DNA from: Eubacterium callanderi
Lineage (GTDB): Bacteria > Bacillota > Clostridia > Eubacteriales > Eubacteriaceae
NCBI RefSeq assembly: GCF_900142645.1
Contig: NZ_FRBP01000011.1
Span: 62,001 to 126,000 of the forward strand
Direction of reading: 5' to 3'
Length of the DNA stretch: 64,000 nucleotides
Shown: positions 16,188 through 24,163 of the stretch, one piece after another
How the letters are laid out: every line of letters starts with the position of its first letter
How positions within the stretch are numbered: position 1 is the first letter of the stretch
The notes under the pieces: model-generated
The model's database searches: none
Seen by the model: only the letters and a program-made list of their open reading frames with translations
Told to the model about the DNA's origin: nothing
Made by a program: the position numbers and the translations under genes

Positions 16188-16427
16188 ATGGTTGCAGTAA
16201 TTATAGACTGAACCGACACTCAGACCAAAGTTTTCCGCAATTTCTGCGTAGGTACAGCCCTTTGCGCGGTAGCTCTTAATCAATTCAATATCCTTACTGT
16301 TCAGCTTGCGCTTTCTTCCGGCACCACGGCTGTTCTGCGCCTCAAGCTGAGCCTCGAGCTTGGAGATATAATCTTTTTTTGTCTGGAGCTGATCCTCCAG
16401 CAGCCGAATCTGTTCATATGGGTCCAT
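16185..16427 (-). CDS. Small coiled-coil HTH protein (recombinase-type HTH)
   Basis: 80 residues. Residues about 5-35 form a coiled coil (QIRLLEDQLQTKKDYISKLE), then a basic hinge GAGRKRKL and a helix-turn-helix (IELIKSYRAKGCTYAEIAE, NFGLSVGSVYNYCNH) like the DNA-binding end of Hin/Gin serine recombinases. There is no catalytic resolvase domain. The ATG at 16427 has AAAGGAG 8 bases upstream; the longer frame would begin inside that site. A stand-alone dimeric DNA-binding protein is likely, possibly a regulator of the c-di-GMP genes on either side. It could also be a remnant of a mobile element, but the good start signal argues against decay. Confidence 0.75.
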   Translation of the reverse strand: MDPYEQIRLLEDQLQTKKDYISKLEAQLEAQNSRGAGRKRKLNSKDIELIKSYRAKGCTYAEIAENFGLSVGSVYNYCNH

Positions 16428-16603
16428 GAGAATGACTCCTTTCAAAAATTAATTTATGAATATATTATAACGGATATTTCTTAAAAATTCAATAATTAAT
16501 TTATGAAAAATACAGATATTTGTGAAAAGCGTTTCTTTTCGCTTTTAAAAATGTCTGGAATAGTATAGAATAGAGGAAATAGGAATGAAAGAGAGAAAAT
16601 GTT

Positions 16604-18679
16604 GTGAAAAAACTTCTGAGCGGCGGCATCGAAAAATTATTCAGCAAACTTGAGGAAAACCGCATACTGACCGCTGTACGTGACGGAATGATCCTGGCAA
16701 TACCGTGGATTATGGCCGGGTCCTTTGCGTTGCTGCTTAAAAGCCTGCCGATACCGGCTTACAAGGCTTTTTTAGAGACCTTTTTGAATGGCTTTTTCTT
16801 GAATATGCTGCTGCTGATTAACGACGCGACCCTTGGTATTATCTCACTCATCCTGCTGCTGACAATCAGCCTGAGCTTTGAAAAGCAGACAAGTACGGAA
16901 AATCTGGGGCTTCTTCCGCTCATCAGCCTCTGCGCTTATATAGCCTTTGCCTACAATATTGAGAGTGGATTTACCTTTGAGATATTTCAGAGCACCTGGC
17001 TTTTTAATGCGGTGGTAGTCTCGATTGTGACCTGCCTGCTTTATGACAAATTATCCATACTTTTTTTAAACACCTTTAAATCTTATTCGGAAGGGGCGGA
17101 CAATCATTTTAACCAGGCTCTGGCAGCACTGGTGCCGGGTGGGATGATTATTTTTCTGTTTGCCCTTTTAAATAATCTGATGGTCATGGTTTTTGGCATC
17201 CCCAATTTTCAGATGCTGGTATCCAATTATCTTTTTGGGCTTTTTCAGCATTTGGGAAGGGGACTGGGCAGTGCACTTTTCTTTGTGTTTATTATGCACT
17301 TTTTGTGGTTCTTTGGCGTGCACGGGGCCAATATGCTGGATGACGTCGCAAAAACCTTTTTTAGCCAAGGCCCATGGATTGCGACCAAGACCTTTTTTGA
17401 CACGTTTATCTTTTTTGGCGGCTGTGGCGCGCTGCTGTGCCTGGTAGTTGCCATCTTTATCGGAGAACGGCGTAAAAGCGTGCGGGAGCTTTCGGCCATC
17501 GCGACCTTTCCGGTTTTGTTTAATATGAATGAGCTGATCCTTTTTGGCGTCCCTGTGGTCTTTAATCCTGTTTATTTTATTCCCTTTATCCTGACGCCGC
17601 TGGTGCTGACGCTTATCAGCTATGGTGCTTTTTATTTTGGCCTGGTGCCAATGATCACGAGCACGGTGGAGTGGACAAGCCCGATTTTTCTGAGCGGTTA
17701 CGCGGCCACTGGCTCCATTGCCGGGAGTCTGCTCCAGCTTCTGAATCTGGCGGTGGGGACTTTGATATACCTGCCCTTTGTGCAGCTGTCCCAGAAGCAG
17801 CAGCTCAAAACCCTGACGCGTCGGATTGAGGAGCTCAGCGATGTGGTCAGAAGAGCAGAGGAAAGCGGAGAAAAGCCGGTTTTATTGAGACGCACAGGCA
17901 GACTGTCGACAGTGGCCAAGGGCCTTGTCAGTGAGCTGCGGCGGGATATCCGAAATCGCAGTATCAACCTTTATTATCAGCCCCAGGTTAACGCGGAGGG
18001 CAGGGTGATCGGCGCAGAGGCACTGCTCAGATGGAAGCACCCTGTGGCAGGATTTCTTTACCCGCCGCTGGTTATCGCCCTGGCTGAGGAAGCAGGCTTG
18101 CTTGAAGAGCTTGGCCGGATCATTACAGAGACGGCCTGCGACGATTTGGAAGGGCTCCGGCCCCTGGTTGATGACCAGTTTATGATTTCCGTCAATCTGA
18201 CCGCGAGCCAGCTTGATAATCCCAAAATTTATGAGCAGATGAAAGCCCTGCTGGATCGCCATAGCTTTGGGCCTTGGCAGCTGGGCCTTGAACTGACGGA
18301 GCAGATGGCACTGTCCAGTTCGCAGACAATGACGGACCGGCTGATGGCGCTTCATGAGATGGGGATGCCATTGATTATGGATGACTTCGGAATGGGGCAC
18401 AGCTCGCTGATGTATCTGCAGAATAACCAGTTTGATATCGTTAAGCTCGATGGCTCGCTCGTCAAGCAGCTGATGAGCAATAAGCGCAGCAGTGATATTA
18501 TTTCCTCGATCATCTACCTGTCGCATTCTCTTAAATTTGAGGTGCTGGCTGAGTTCGTGGAGACCGCCGAGCAGCGAGACGCGCTGCTGGCGCTGGGGTG
18601 CAGAAATTATCAGGGCTACCTGTACAGCCCGGCCATCCCCATTGACGCGCTGAGGCTTTTTGTGCAGAAAACCGATTGA
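16604..18679 (+). CDS. PTS EIIC-like membrane domain fused to EAL phosphodiesterase
   Basis: 691 residues. Residues 1 to about 395 are the multi-helix EIIC domain of lactose/cellobiose-type phosphotransferase systems (VRDGMILAIPWIMAGSFALL, FGVHGANMLDD, FNMNELILFGVPVVFNP). After a linker comes a full EAL domain (about 455-685) with AEALLRWKHP (E472), NLTASQL, ELTE, DDFGMGHSS, KLDGS, AEFVET and QGYLYSP, so c-di-GMP hydrolysis is expected. No EIIA or EIIB domain or gene is adjacent, so the transporter part more likely senses a sugar than moves and phosphorylates it. The GTG start at 16604 has only a weak GAGAG-type binding site. Confidence 0.9.
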   Translation: MKKLLSGGIEKLFSKLEENRILTAVRDGMILAIPWIMAGSFALLLKSLPIPAYKAFLETFLNGFFLNMLLLINDATLGIISLILLLTISLSFEKQTSTENLGLLPLISLCAYIAFAYNIESGFTFEIFQSTWLFNAVVVSIVTCLLYDKLSILFLNTFKSYSEGADNHFNQALAALVPGGMIIFLFALLNNLMVMVFGIPNFQMLVSNYLFGLFQHLGRGLGSALFFVFIMHFLWFFGVHGANMLDDVAKTFFSQGPWIATKTFFDTFIFFGGCGALLCLVVAIFIGERRKSVRELSAIATFPVLFNMNELILFGVPVVFNPVYFIPFILTPLVLTLISYGAFYFGLVPMITSTVEWTSPIFLSGYAATGSIAGSLLQLLNLAVGTLIYLPFVQLSQKQQLKTLTRRIEELSDVVRRAEESGEKPVLLRRTGRLSTVAKGLVSELRRDIRNRSINLYYQPQVNAEGRVIGAEALLRWKHPVAGFLYPPLVIALAEEAGLLEELGRIITETACDDLEGLRPLVDDQFMISVNLTASQLDNPKIYEQMKALLDRHSFGPWQLGLELTEQMALSSSQTMTDRLMALHEMGMPLIMDDFGMGHSSLMYLQNNQFDIVKLDGSLVKQLMSNKRSSDIISSIIYLSHSLKFEVLAEFVETAEQRDALLALGCRNYQGYLYSPAIPIDALRLFVQKTD

Positions 18680-18685
18680 AATGCC

Positions 18686-18714
18686 GCCGGTAGCTGAGCG
18701 GTTACCGGCCTTTT
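18686..18714 (+). terminator. Terminator after the EIIC-EAL gene
   Basis: GCCGGTA (18686-18692) pairs with TACCGGC (18703-18709), then CTTTT. Confidence 0.65.
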
Positions 18715-18755
18715 AAAATGGGTACAATTGTTGTGACAGCAAGGAGAAAGAATCA

Positions 18756-19760
18756 ATGAAACTGAGCAGTATTAAAGCACCAGATTACAGACAATTGAAA
18801 AACTGGGCGGCTTCTCCCCATAAGCCCTCTCCCAGTGACCTTGTCCCCTCGTTTCTATCCGAGGAAGACTTTAATAAAACAGCGGATGTTTTTTTTATCC
18901 ATCCGACCACTTATCTATGCCAGCGGCATGGGCGCTGTAGCATTATGCTGGACAGGACCGAGATGAACCGGATGAGGGCCCAGGCCAATGATGAGCCCTG
19001 GAACAGTGACACTGACGATACAGCCCTTAACGCTTTTACCGACCGGGGGACGATCCGGATGCAGGCCAGTGTGTTTAACCGCTGCGCCAGAGTTTTTGCG
19101 CCGAGGTACCGACAGGCCCATGTCAAGACCTTTTTTCTAAAGCCCTCAGACGCGGTTCAGGCCGCCTTTGATATGGCCTATTCCGATATTCGCAATGCCT
19201 TCAGCTATTATCTTGAGCATGAAAACAACGGCCGGCCAATGATCATCGCAGGACACAGTCAGGGAAGCTTTCACGGGCTTCGGCTGCTGAGAGAATTTTT
19301 TGACGGTACCAGTCTCCAGAGACAACTGGTGTGCGCCTATCTGCCGGGCTTTCAGATCCCTCATAACCATTTCAGGCAGCTTCCCTTTGCCAATACGCCG
19401 GAGATGACCGGCGGTTATCTTGGCTGGAGAAGCTATCAGCGGGGCACTGTGCCGGAGGACCTGCCAGCCGAAAGGGGAGACTCCCTGTGTGTTAATCCCT
19501 TTATCTGGAACGATACCATCTTTAAAATATCACTGGGGAAAAAGGAATATGGGATTGAAGACTGTACCCATGTGATGCCTCAGGGCATGGCAGCCACCAT
19601 TGAGCCCAGAACCGGGGTACTGCTGGTGGATTTGCCGGATACAGCGCCGGAGAAAATGAAAAGGCATCAAAACCTGCATTTATATGATTATAGTCTTTTT
19701 TGGCTCTGTATTCGGGAGAATGCCGTGCTTAGAGTTCAGAGGTTTATTGAAAAACAATAA
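18756..19760 (+). CDS. DUF3089 alpha/beta hydrolase
   Basis: 334 residues. The N-terminal ADVFFIHPTTYLC and the nucleophile elbow AGHSQGS (serine about 166) mark the DUF3089 family of esterase/lipase-like alpha/beta hydrolases. A histidine near the C-terminus (KRHQNLHLYDYSLFW) is a candidate for the triad. There is no signal peptide, so it is cytosolic. AAGGAG lies 9 bases before the ATG. Substrate unknown; family members have been tied to cell-envelope esters, which is not testable here. Confidence 0.8.
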   Translation: MKLSSIKAPDYRQLKNWAASPHKPSPSDLVPSFLSEEDFNKTADVFFIHPTTYLCQRHGRCSIMLDRTEMNRMRAQANDEPWNSDTDDTALNAFTDRGTIRMQASVFNRCARVFAPRYRQAHVKTFFLKPSDAVQAAFDMAYSDIRNAFSYYLEHENNGRPMIIAGHSQGSFHGLRLLREFFDGTSLQRQLVCAYLPGFQIPHNHFRQLPFANTPEMTGGYLGWRSYQRGTVPEDLPAERGDSLCVNPFIWNDTIFKISLGKKEYGIEDCTHVMPQGMAATIEPRTGVLLVDLPDTAPEKMKRHQNLHLYDYSLFWLCIRENAVLRVQRFIEKQ

Positions 19761-19767
19761 GAAGGTC

Positions 19768-19796
19768 TTGCTGCGCAATAAAAAATATGGTATCTT
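19768..19796 (+). promoter_or_regulatory. Promoter of the DUF2975 gene
   Basis: TTGCTG and TATCTT with a 17-bp spacer, 23 bp before the ATG. Confidence 0.5.
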
Positions 19797-19819
19797 ATGG
19801 ATAAAGAGGAGGTTCTGCT

Positions 19820-20272
19820 ATGTGGAATGAAACAAAAAGCCTGGCTTTATCCAAGCTGTGCGTAAAGCTTTTTATGGCTTTGCTCATAGGCTTTGGCGTC
19901 AGCGCGCCCTTTTGGTTAAGAAGCCTTTTGGCCTTTTACTCAGAGCTGGGGCTGGAAACTTTTTATGCCTGTTTTTTAATGACAATTTACGCCTGCTGCG
20001 TACCGGCGGCACTGCTTTTGTACCATTTGTACCGGCTTTTGAACAACATTGGGCTGGATCAGATTTTTAACGCTGAAAATGTCCGGCACCTCAGGGTGAT
20101 CTCCTGGTGCTGTATTGCGGCTGGACTGGTCTGTCTGATTTCCGGGCTTTACTATCTTCCCTGGCTTTTACTCGCTGTGGCGGCAGCCTTTATCGGGTTA
20201 ATCCTGCGGGTGGTAAAAAACGTGGTTCAGCTGGCTGTGGTCTTAAAAGATGAGAATGACTACACGATTTAG
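19820..20272 (+). CDS. DUF2975 membrane protein
   Basis: 150 residues with four hydrophobic segments (about 13-38, 45-68, 90-110, 112-135), the layout of DUF2975 (YoaS-like) proteins. These are regularly encoded beside a short YozG-like HTH regulator, as here 11 bp downstream. AGAGGAGG lies 7 bases before the ATG. The role of the family is not known; the HTH partner probably controls the pair. Confidence 0.8.
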   Translation: MWNETKSLALSKLCVKLFMALLIGFGVSAPFWLRSLLAFYSELGLETFYACFLMTIYACCVPAALLLYHLYRLLNNIGLDQIFNAENVRHLRVISWCCIAAGLVCLISGLYYLPWLLLAVAAAFIGLILRVVKNVVQLAVVLKDENDYTI

Positions 20273-20283
20273 GGGGGACCGGG

Positions 20284-20511
20284 ATGCCCATTGTTGTTAA
20301 TATTGATGTCATGATGGCAAAGCGTAAAATGTCAGCTGGTACACTGGCAGAAAAAATTGGAATAACCCCTGCTAATCTGTCGATTCTTAAAAACAATAAA
20401 GCCAAGGCAGTACGCTTTACAACGCTTTATGCCCTGTGCAGGGCGCTGGATTGCCAACCGGGTGATATTCTGGAATATATACCCGATGAAGCCCCGGATA
20501 GCAGTGATTAA
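20284..20511 (+). CDS. YozG-like XRE/Cro HTH regulator
   Basis: 75 residues, almost entirely one helix-turn-helix (MAKRKMSAGTLAEKIGITP, ANLSILKNNKAKAVRFTTL, then CRALDCQPGDILEY), the YozG type. GGGGGG at 20272-20277 overlaps the stop of the DUF2975 gene, so the two are translated from one transcript. A perfect terminator follows. TATCAATTGATA at 20557-20568 could be an operator, though it lies downstream of this operon and upstream of the next promoter. Confidence 0.88.
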   Translation: MPIVVNIDVMMAKRKMSAGTLAEKIGITPANLSILKNNKAKAVRFTTLYALCRALDCQPGDILEYIPDEAPDSSD

Positions 20512-20551
20512 AAAGGACGACCGTCCGAAACAGACGGTCGTCCTTTTTTTT
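20511..20551 (+). terminator. Terminator, GACCGTC-type repeat copy
   Basis: 15-bp perfect stem (20511-20525 with 20533-20547), loop CGAAACA, followed by T-run. Same stem core as five other palindromes in the window. Confidence 0.92.
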
Positions 20552-20593
20552 GTGTTTATCAATTGATAATTATCGAAAAACAATAAAAATCAC

Positions 20594-20622
20594 TTGAAAA
20601 ACAGAAAATAACGTGTTATACT
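20594..20622 (+). promoter_or_regulatory. Promoter of the DUF4173 gene
   Basis: TTGAAA (20594-20599) and TATACT (20617-20622), spacer 17 bp. Confidence 0.65.
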
Positions 20623-20698
20623 GTCCTCAATGTAAGAAGTGTTTTGAGAAATTAAGAGCTCAAAGCGTGCATGCAGCTTCTGCACAGGAGGATTTACA

Positions 20699-22225
20699 GT
20701 GAAAGAGAATACAATTTATCTGAAAAGTCAGGAAACGCAGCAGGCGTCTGTTGACGAAAAACTTTTGGCGGTAATGTCGCTGTTCACGGCTTATGTTTTT
20801 GTACGCTGCTTTATTCCAGGCCACTATGGATTTCTGGGAATGACCGTAACGCTGTTTACAGGGGTGTTTGCTTTGGCAGGCGGCTTTTATTTTCATAAAA
20901 AGGGTCTCGCCCTTACAGGGGAAAGCCTTTATTGGCTTGTGATGGCACTGGCTCTGGGAGGGAGCTATACGCTTTTTGTGAACCAGCGCCTGAACGTGTT
21001 GATGCTCCCTGTCCTTTTCGCCGCGCTGGCCTATTGGGTGCTGTGTGCCGCGGGTGCAAGAATTGGTAGGGGGAGCTTTTTCCTTTCGGATCTTTTTAAT
21101 GGGTTTCTGGCATTGCCGCTCTTTAACTATACAAGGGAATGGCATACCTTTAAAAAAATGGGCAGCGGAAGCAGTACAGGCCATGCCCTGAAGGCTGTTT
21201 TGCTGGGGCTTGTCCTTGGCATACCGGTTTTCCTGGTGGTGCTTTATCTGTTGGTTGAGGCCGACGCGGCCTTCCAGGCAATGATCGGGCGTTTGTTTTT
21301 TAATGTGCCTCAAATGCTGCTGGAGGTTTTGAGGATTGCATTGGCGTTTGTTCTTTCAGCTTATTTCTTTGGTCTGTTTTATGGCGCGTGCAAAAAAGAA
21401 AAGACGGTGTTTGACGCTGTGAGCCTGGAAGCACAGAAGCAAAAGCTGAAAAAGCTGCCAGCGGTTACAGGTTGTACGGTTCTGGGCCTTTTATGCCTGG
21501 TCTATTTTATGTTCTTTGCCGCCCAGGGAGGTTACTATTTCTCGGCCTTTTGGGGGAGCCTGCCGGGCGGGGGCATAACCGCAGCCGAGTATGCCAGACG
21601 CGGTTTCTTTGAGCTGTGCCAGGTTTCAGTCATCAACCTCTTTGTAATGGGGGCAGGACAGCTCTTTTTAAGAGAGGCTCAAAAAACGGTCCGAATACTG
21701 CTCAAGTGCCTGAATGTGACGCTTTCAATCCTCACCCTGCTGCTCATCACGACTGCGCTCAGCAAGATGTTTTTGTACATTGGACGGTTTGGCATGACAC
21801 AGCTCCGGGTTTTTACCAGCTGGTTTATGCTCCTGCTGGCTCTGTTCTTTATCCTGCTGATCATACGCCAGTTTAAGGCCTTTGCGGTTATGAAGACCTG
21901 CGCGGCGGTGGCGGCGGCCATGGTGGTGGTGCTCAGCTATGCGAATATGGACCGGATGATCGCTGTCTACAATCTTTCGGCTTACGGTAAGGGCCAGCTT
22001 GAGGAGCTGGACATGGATACTCTGGCGGCCTGCGGCCCCGCGGCGATTGAGCCGATGAAGGCCTTTTATGAGCAGACAGAGAATGCTGGGGCCAGAGAGC
22101 GCATCGAGGACTATCATCACGCTGAGTACGCCTCCTATCTGGCAGAAGCGCGTTTTTATGGCTATAACCTGGAATACGAGAGGGCGTCTGCGCTTTGGAA
22201 AATGGATTGGAAGGCCGCGGAATAA
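20699..22225 (+). CDS. DUF4173 multi-pass membrane protein
   Basis: 508 residues with roughly ten to twelve hydrophobic segments. LGLVLGIPVFLVVLYLLVEA with the DAAF that follows, and EYARRGFFELCQVSVINLFV, are typical of DUF4173 integral membrane proteins. The C-terminal ~80 residues are soluble (ELDMDTLAACGPAAIEPMKA). GTG start with AGGAGG 6 bases upstream. Function unknown in the family; no partner gene is evident, as terminator and promoter signals on both sides make it monocistronic. Confidence 0.78.
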   Translation: MKENTIYLKSQETQQASVDEKLLAVMSLFTAYVFVRCFIPGHYGFLGMTVTLFTGVFALAGGFYFHKKGLALTGESLYWLVMALALGGSYTLFVNQRLNVLMLPVLFAALAYWVLCAAGARIGRGSFFLSDLFNGFLALPLFNYTREWHTFKKMGSGSSTGHALKAVLLGLVLGIPVFLVVLYLLVEADAAFQAMIGRLFFNVPQMLLEVLRIALAFVLSAYFFGLFYGACKKEKTVFDAVSLEAQKQKLKKLPAVTGCTVLGLLCLVYFMFFAAQGGYYFSAFWGSLPGGGITAAEYARRGFFELCQVSVINLFVMGAGQLFLREAQKTVRILLKCLNVTLSILTLLLITTALSKMFLYIGRFGMTQLRVFTSWFMLLLALFFILLIIRQFKAFAVMKTCAAVAAAMVVVLSYANMDRMIAVYNLSAYGKGQLEELDMDTLAACGPAAIEPMKAFYEQTENAGARERIEDYHHAEYASYLAEARFYGYNLEYERASALWKMDWKAAE

Positions 22226-22245
22226 AGGGCTGATTTAAAAGATTA

Positions 22246-22274
22246 TTGACATATGCCCATAATAACGGTATAAT
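22246..22274 (+). promoter_or_regulatory. Consensus promoter of the DUF134-NifX operon
   Basis: TTGACA (22246-22251), 17-bp spacer, TATAAT (22269-22274). The spacer holds the dyad TATG-CC-CATA (22252-22261), a likely repressor site given how strong the promoter is otherwise. Confidence 0.8.
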
Positions 22275-22307
22275 AAAGACAGATGAACCACTGAGGGAGG
22301 AATAGAT

Positions 22308-22709
22308 ATGCCAAGGCCAACGAAACGCAGGCGGATATGCGGACTGCCTGAGGGAAAAATATTTGTCTGCGCAGACGCGTGCAAAAAGCAGGCTGAGCCA
22401 GTGGTGATGACGCTGGAGGAATACGAGACCGTCCGGCTCATTGACCATGTTGGCCTTAACCAGGAAGAGTGTGCAGAACAGATGGCAGTGGCTCGCACGA
22501 CGGCCCAGCGCATTTATAACAGCGCCCGGTCAAAACTGGCGGAGCACCTGATTACAGGCGCGACGCTTAAAATAGAGGGCGGAAGCTATGATATCTGTAC
22601 CGACCGGGAATGCGGCTGCAGAATGCGGCAATGCGGCAAAAGACAATGTGGCTGTCATCAGGAAAAGGGACGCTGTCCTAAAAAACCGAAAAAGAGGAAT
22701 GAGGTATAA
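22308..22709 (+). CDS. DUF134 DNA-binding protein
   Basis: 133 residues. MPRPTKRRRICGLPEGKIF begins a DUF134 domain; the HTH (GLNQEECAEQMAVARTTAQR) is sigma-70 region-4-like. The tail is rich in Cys and basic residues (CGCRMRQCGKRQCGCHQEKG), suggesting metal or Fe-S binding. DUF134 genes habitually precede NifX/NifB-like proteins, as here with a 3-bp gap. It may regulate its own operon through the TATGCCCATA dyad in the promoter, in response to metal or Fe-S status (inference). The start has GGGAGG about 8 bases upstream. Confidence 0.88.
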   Translation: MPRPTKRRRICGLPEGKIFVCADACKKQAEPVVMTLEEYETVRLIDHVGLNQEECAEQMAVARTTAQRIYNSARSKLAEHLITGATLKIEGGSYDICTDRECGCRMRQCGKRQCGCHQEKGRCPKKPKKRNEV

Positions 22710-22712
22710 CAA

Positions 22713-23132
22713 TTGAGAATTGCAGTTACTTATGAAGATGGACATGTATTTCAGCATTTTGGGCATACCAGCCAGTTTAAGATTTATGATGTCAACGCAG
22801 ACCAGATTCTGGCCTCGCAGGTCGTGGACACCAACGGTGTTGGACACGGGAGCCTGGCAGGCTTTTTAAAGGATGAGTCCGTTGACCTGTTAATCTGCGG
22901 CGGTATCGGCGGCGGAGCCCAGAATGCCCTGATGGATGCCGGCATCCTGTTTAAAGGCGGCGTAGCCGGCAGCGCAGATCAGGCTGTTCTGGCCTATATG
23001 AACGGCACGCTGGACTACAACCCCAATGTCCACTGTGATCACCATGACCACGCCCACGGCGAAAGCTGCGGGCACCATCATGAAAACGGCGGCTGCGGCC
23101 AGCATGGACATAGCTGCGGACATCATCACTAA
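22713..23132 (+). CDS. NifX/NifB-like Fe-Mo cofactor family protein with His-rich tail
   Basis: 139 residues. Residues 1 to about 105 form the dinitrogenase iron-molybdenum cofactor domain (MRIAVTYEDGHVFQHFGHTS, GIGGGAQNALMDAGI), a ribonuclease-H-like fold that carries metal clusters. The last 35 residues are a His/Cys tail (CDHHDHAHGESCGHHHE and more), a plausible metal store or sink. No nitrogenase genes are present, so a general Fe-S or metal-carrier role is likely. TTG start, with GAGG 8 bases upstream inside the end of the DUF134 gene. Confidence 0.88.
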   Translation: MRIAVTYEDGHVFQHFGHTSQFKIYDVNADQILASQVVDTNGVGHGSLAGFLKDESVDLLICGGIGGGAQNALMDAGILFKGGVAGSADQAVLAYMNGTLDYNPNVHCDHHDHAHGESCGHHHENGGCGQHGHSCGHHH

Positions 23133-23182
23133 TTAAACAAATGTTATCACAAACAGGCAGAGCGTTAAAGAGAGGACGATTC

Positions 23183-23311
23183 AGTTGAAAGTTGAAAGTG
23201 GATAGTTCAGGTGCAAATCTGCCGCAGGCAGAATTGATCGGATATGGCCTGCGACCAGCTTTTTATTCGCTTTTTCGAAGAAAAGGGTTCAATAACTATC
23301 AACCATCAACT
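23183..23311. repeat. MITE-like element, copy 1
   Basis: Imperfect terminal inverted repeats (23183-23207 and 23294-23311), no ORF, and an internal block TCGCTTTTTCG...GGGTTC (23267-23290) shared with the element at 36612-36760. Both also carry an inner GC-rich hairpin (CTGCC GCA GGCAG here) and an adjoining AAAAT...GCATTTT segment. Confidence 0.55.
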
Positions 23312-23369
23312 ACAAAATCGCATTTTGCTTTAACTTTGTCTTGACATTTTGACTTTGTCTACAGCCTGA

Positions 23370-23398
23370 GACGATGGGCATTAATCCATCGTCTTTTT
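23370..23398 (+). terminator. Terminator of the DUF134-NifX operon
   Basis: GACGATGG (23370-23377) pairs with CCATCGTC (23386-23393), then five T on the plus strand. Its right half also encodes the last five residues of the convergent TetR gene, which stops inside the loop. Confidence 0.75.
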
Positions 23399-23974
23399 AT
23401 TTTGGCCGAAGGCCAGGATGCCGCCCTCGATAAACTGGTTCAGAGCCTGATTGACAGTTTCCGGCGAATAGAGTTCCCGGTGCTGCATGCAGTTTTGGAG
23501 GACGCCGGCGCAGCCATAGGTGATAAAAGTGGTGCAGATATCCTGGGACAGGGGATCGCCCTCAAATATTTTTGTATAGCCTTCATTGGATAAAAGCTTT
23601 TCCTTAAAGACTTTGTGAAGCTTTTTAAAAAACATCTCAGATTCTCTGGAGTTGAGAAGCCTCTGGCTGAGCTTGATATCCTTGTTCAGATAACAGTCGA
23701 TGGGGTGCATCATGTCACCGATATTTTCAACCGAATTATTTAGATTGTCGAGGAAATGGCTGAGGTTCTCGATGGCCTCGTCCTCAATCTGCTCGAGGAC
23801 ATCGTAAACGTCACGGTAATGGGCGTAAAAAGTACCCCGGTTGATGTCTGCTCTGTCTGCAATATCCTTTACCGTGATTTTTGAAATTTCTTTTTCAGCA
23901 GCCAGCTCCATAAAAGCTGTTTTTATGAGCTTGCGCGAACGAATGGCGCTGCGGTATTCCGCTTTACTTCCCAT
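23381..23974 (-). CDS. TetR/AcrR family regulator
   Basis: 197 residues. The N-terminal HTH (SRKLIKTAFMELAAEKEISK, ITVKDIADRADINRGTFYAH) is typical; the C-terminal domain resembles TetR_C_8, the type common in Firmicutes, ligand unknown. AAAGGAG lies 8 bases before the ATG. It is divergent from an FtsH gene, and the 189-bp gap contains a pair of inverted operator-like sequences that flank the ftsH promoter, so ftsH is the probable target. The C-terminus overlaps the terminator of the convergent operon. Confidence 0.9.
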   Translation of the reverse strand: MGSKAEYRSAIRSRKLIKTAFMELAAEKEISKITVKDIADRADINRGTFYAHYRDVYDVLEQIEDEAIENLSHFLDNLNNSVENIGDMMHPIDCYLNKDIKLSQRLLNSRESEMFFKKLHKVFKEKLLSNEGYTKIFEGDPLSQDICTTFITYGCAGVLQNCMQHRELYSPETVNQALNQFIEGGILAFGQNKKTMD

Positions 23975-24025
23975 GGATTAAGCTCCTTTTAAGTTGAATT
24001 TTATAAAATCAAACAAATTTATGCT

Positions 24026-24119
24026 AAATGTTCAATTTTGTACAAAAGTCGATGTATTGTTTATTGAAAGAAGTGGTTTCCTTTATTATAATACAACCAA
24101 CGTACAAAAATCAACATTT
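24026..24119. promoter_or_regulatory. Inverted operator pair around the ftsH promoter
   Basis: AAATGTTCAATTTTGTAC (24026-24043) and GTACAAAAATCAACATTT (24102-24119) are reverse complements at 16 of 18 positions, centres 76 bp apart. Between them lies the promoter TTGAAA (24064-24069) / TATAAT (24087-24092), spacer 17 bp. The left copy is itself a near-palindrome (TGTTCAA TT TTGTACA). The TetR protein at 23381-23974 is the likely ligand. Confidence 0.7.
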
Positions 24120-24163
24120 GTTTAATTTTAGTGGAGTGTTCAAAAAAAATCGAAGGAGAAAAA

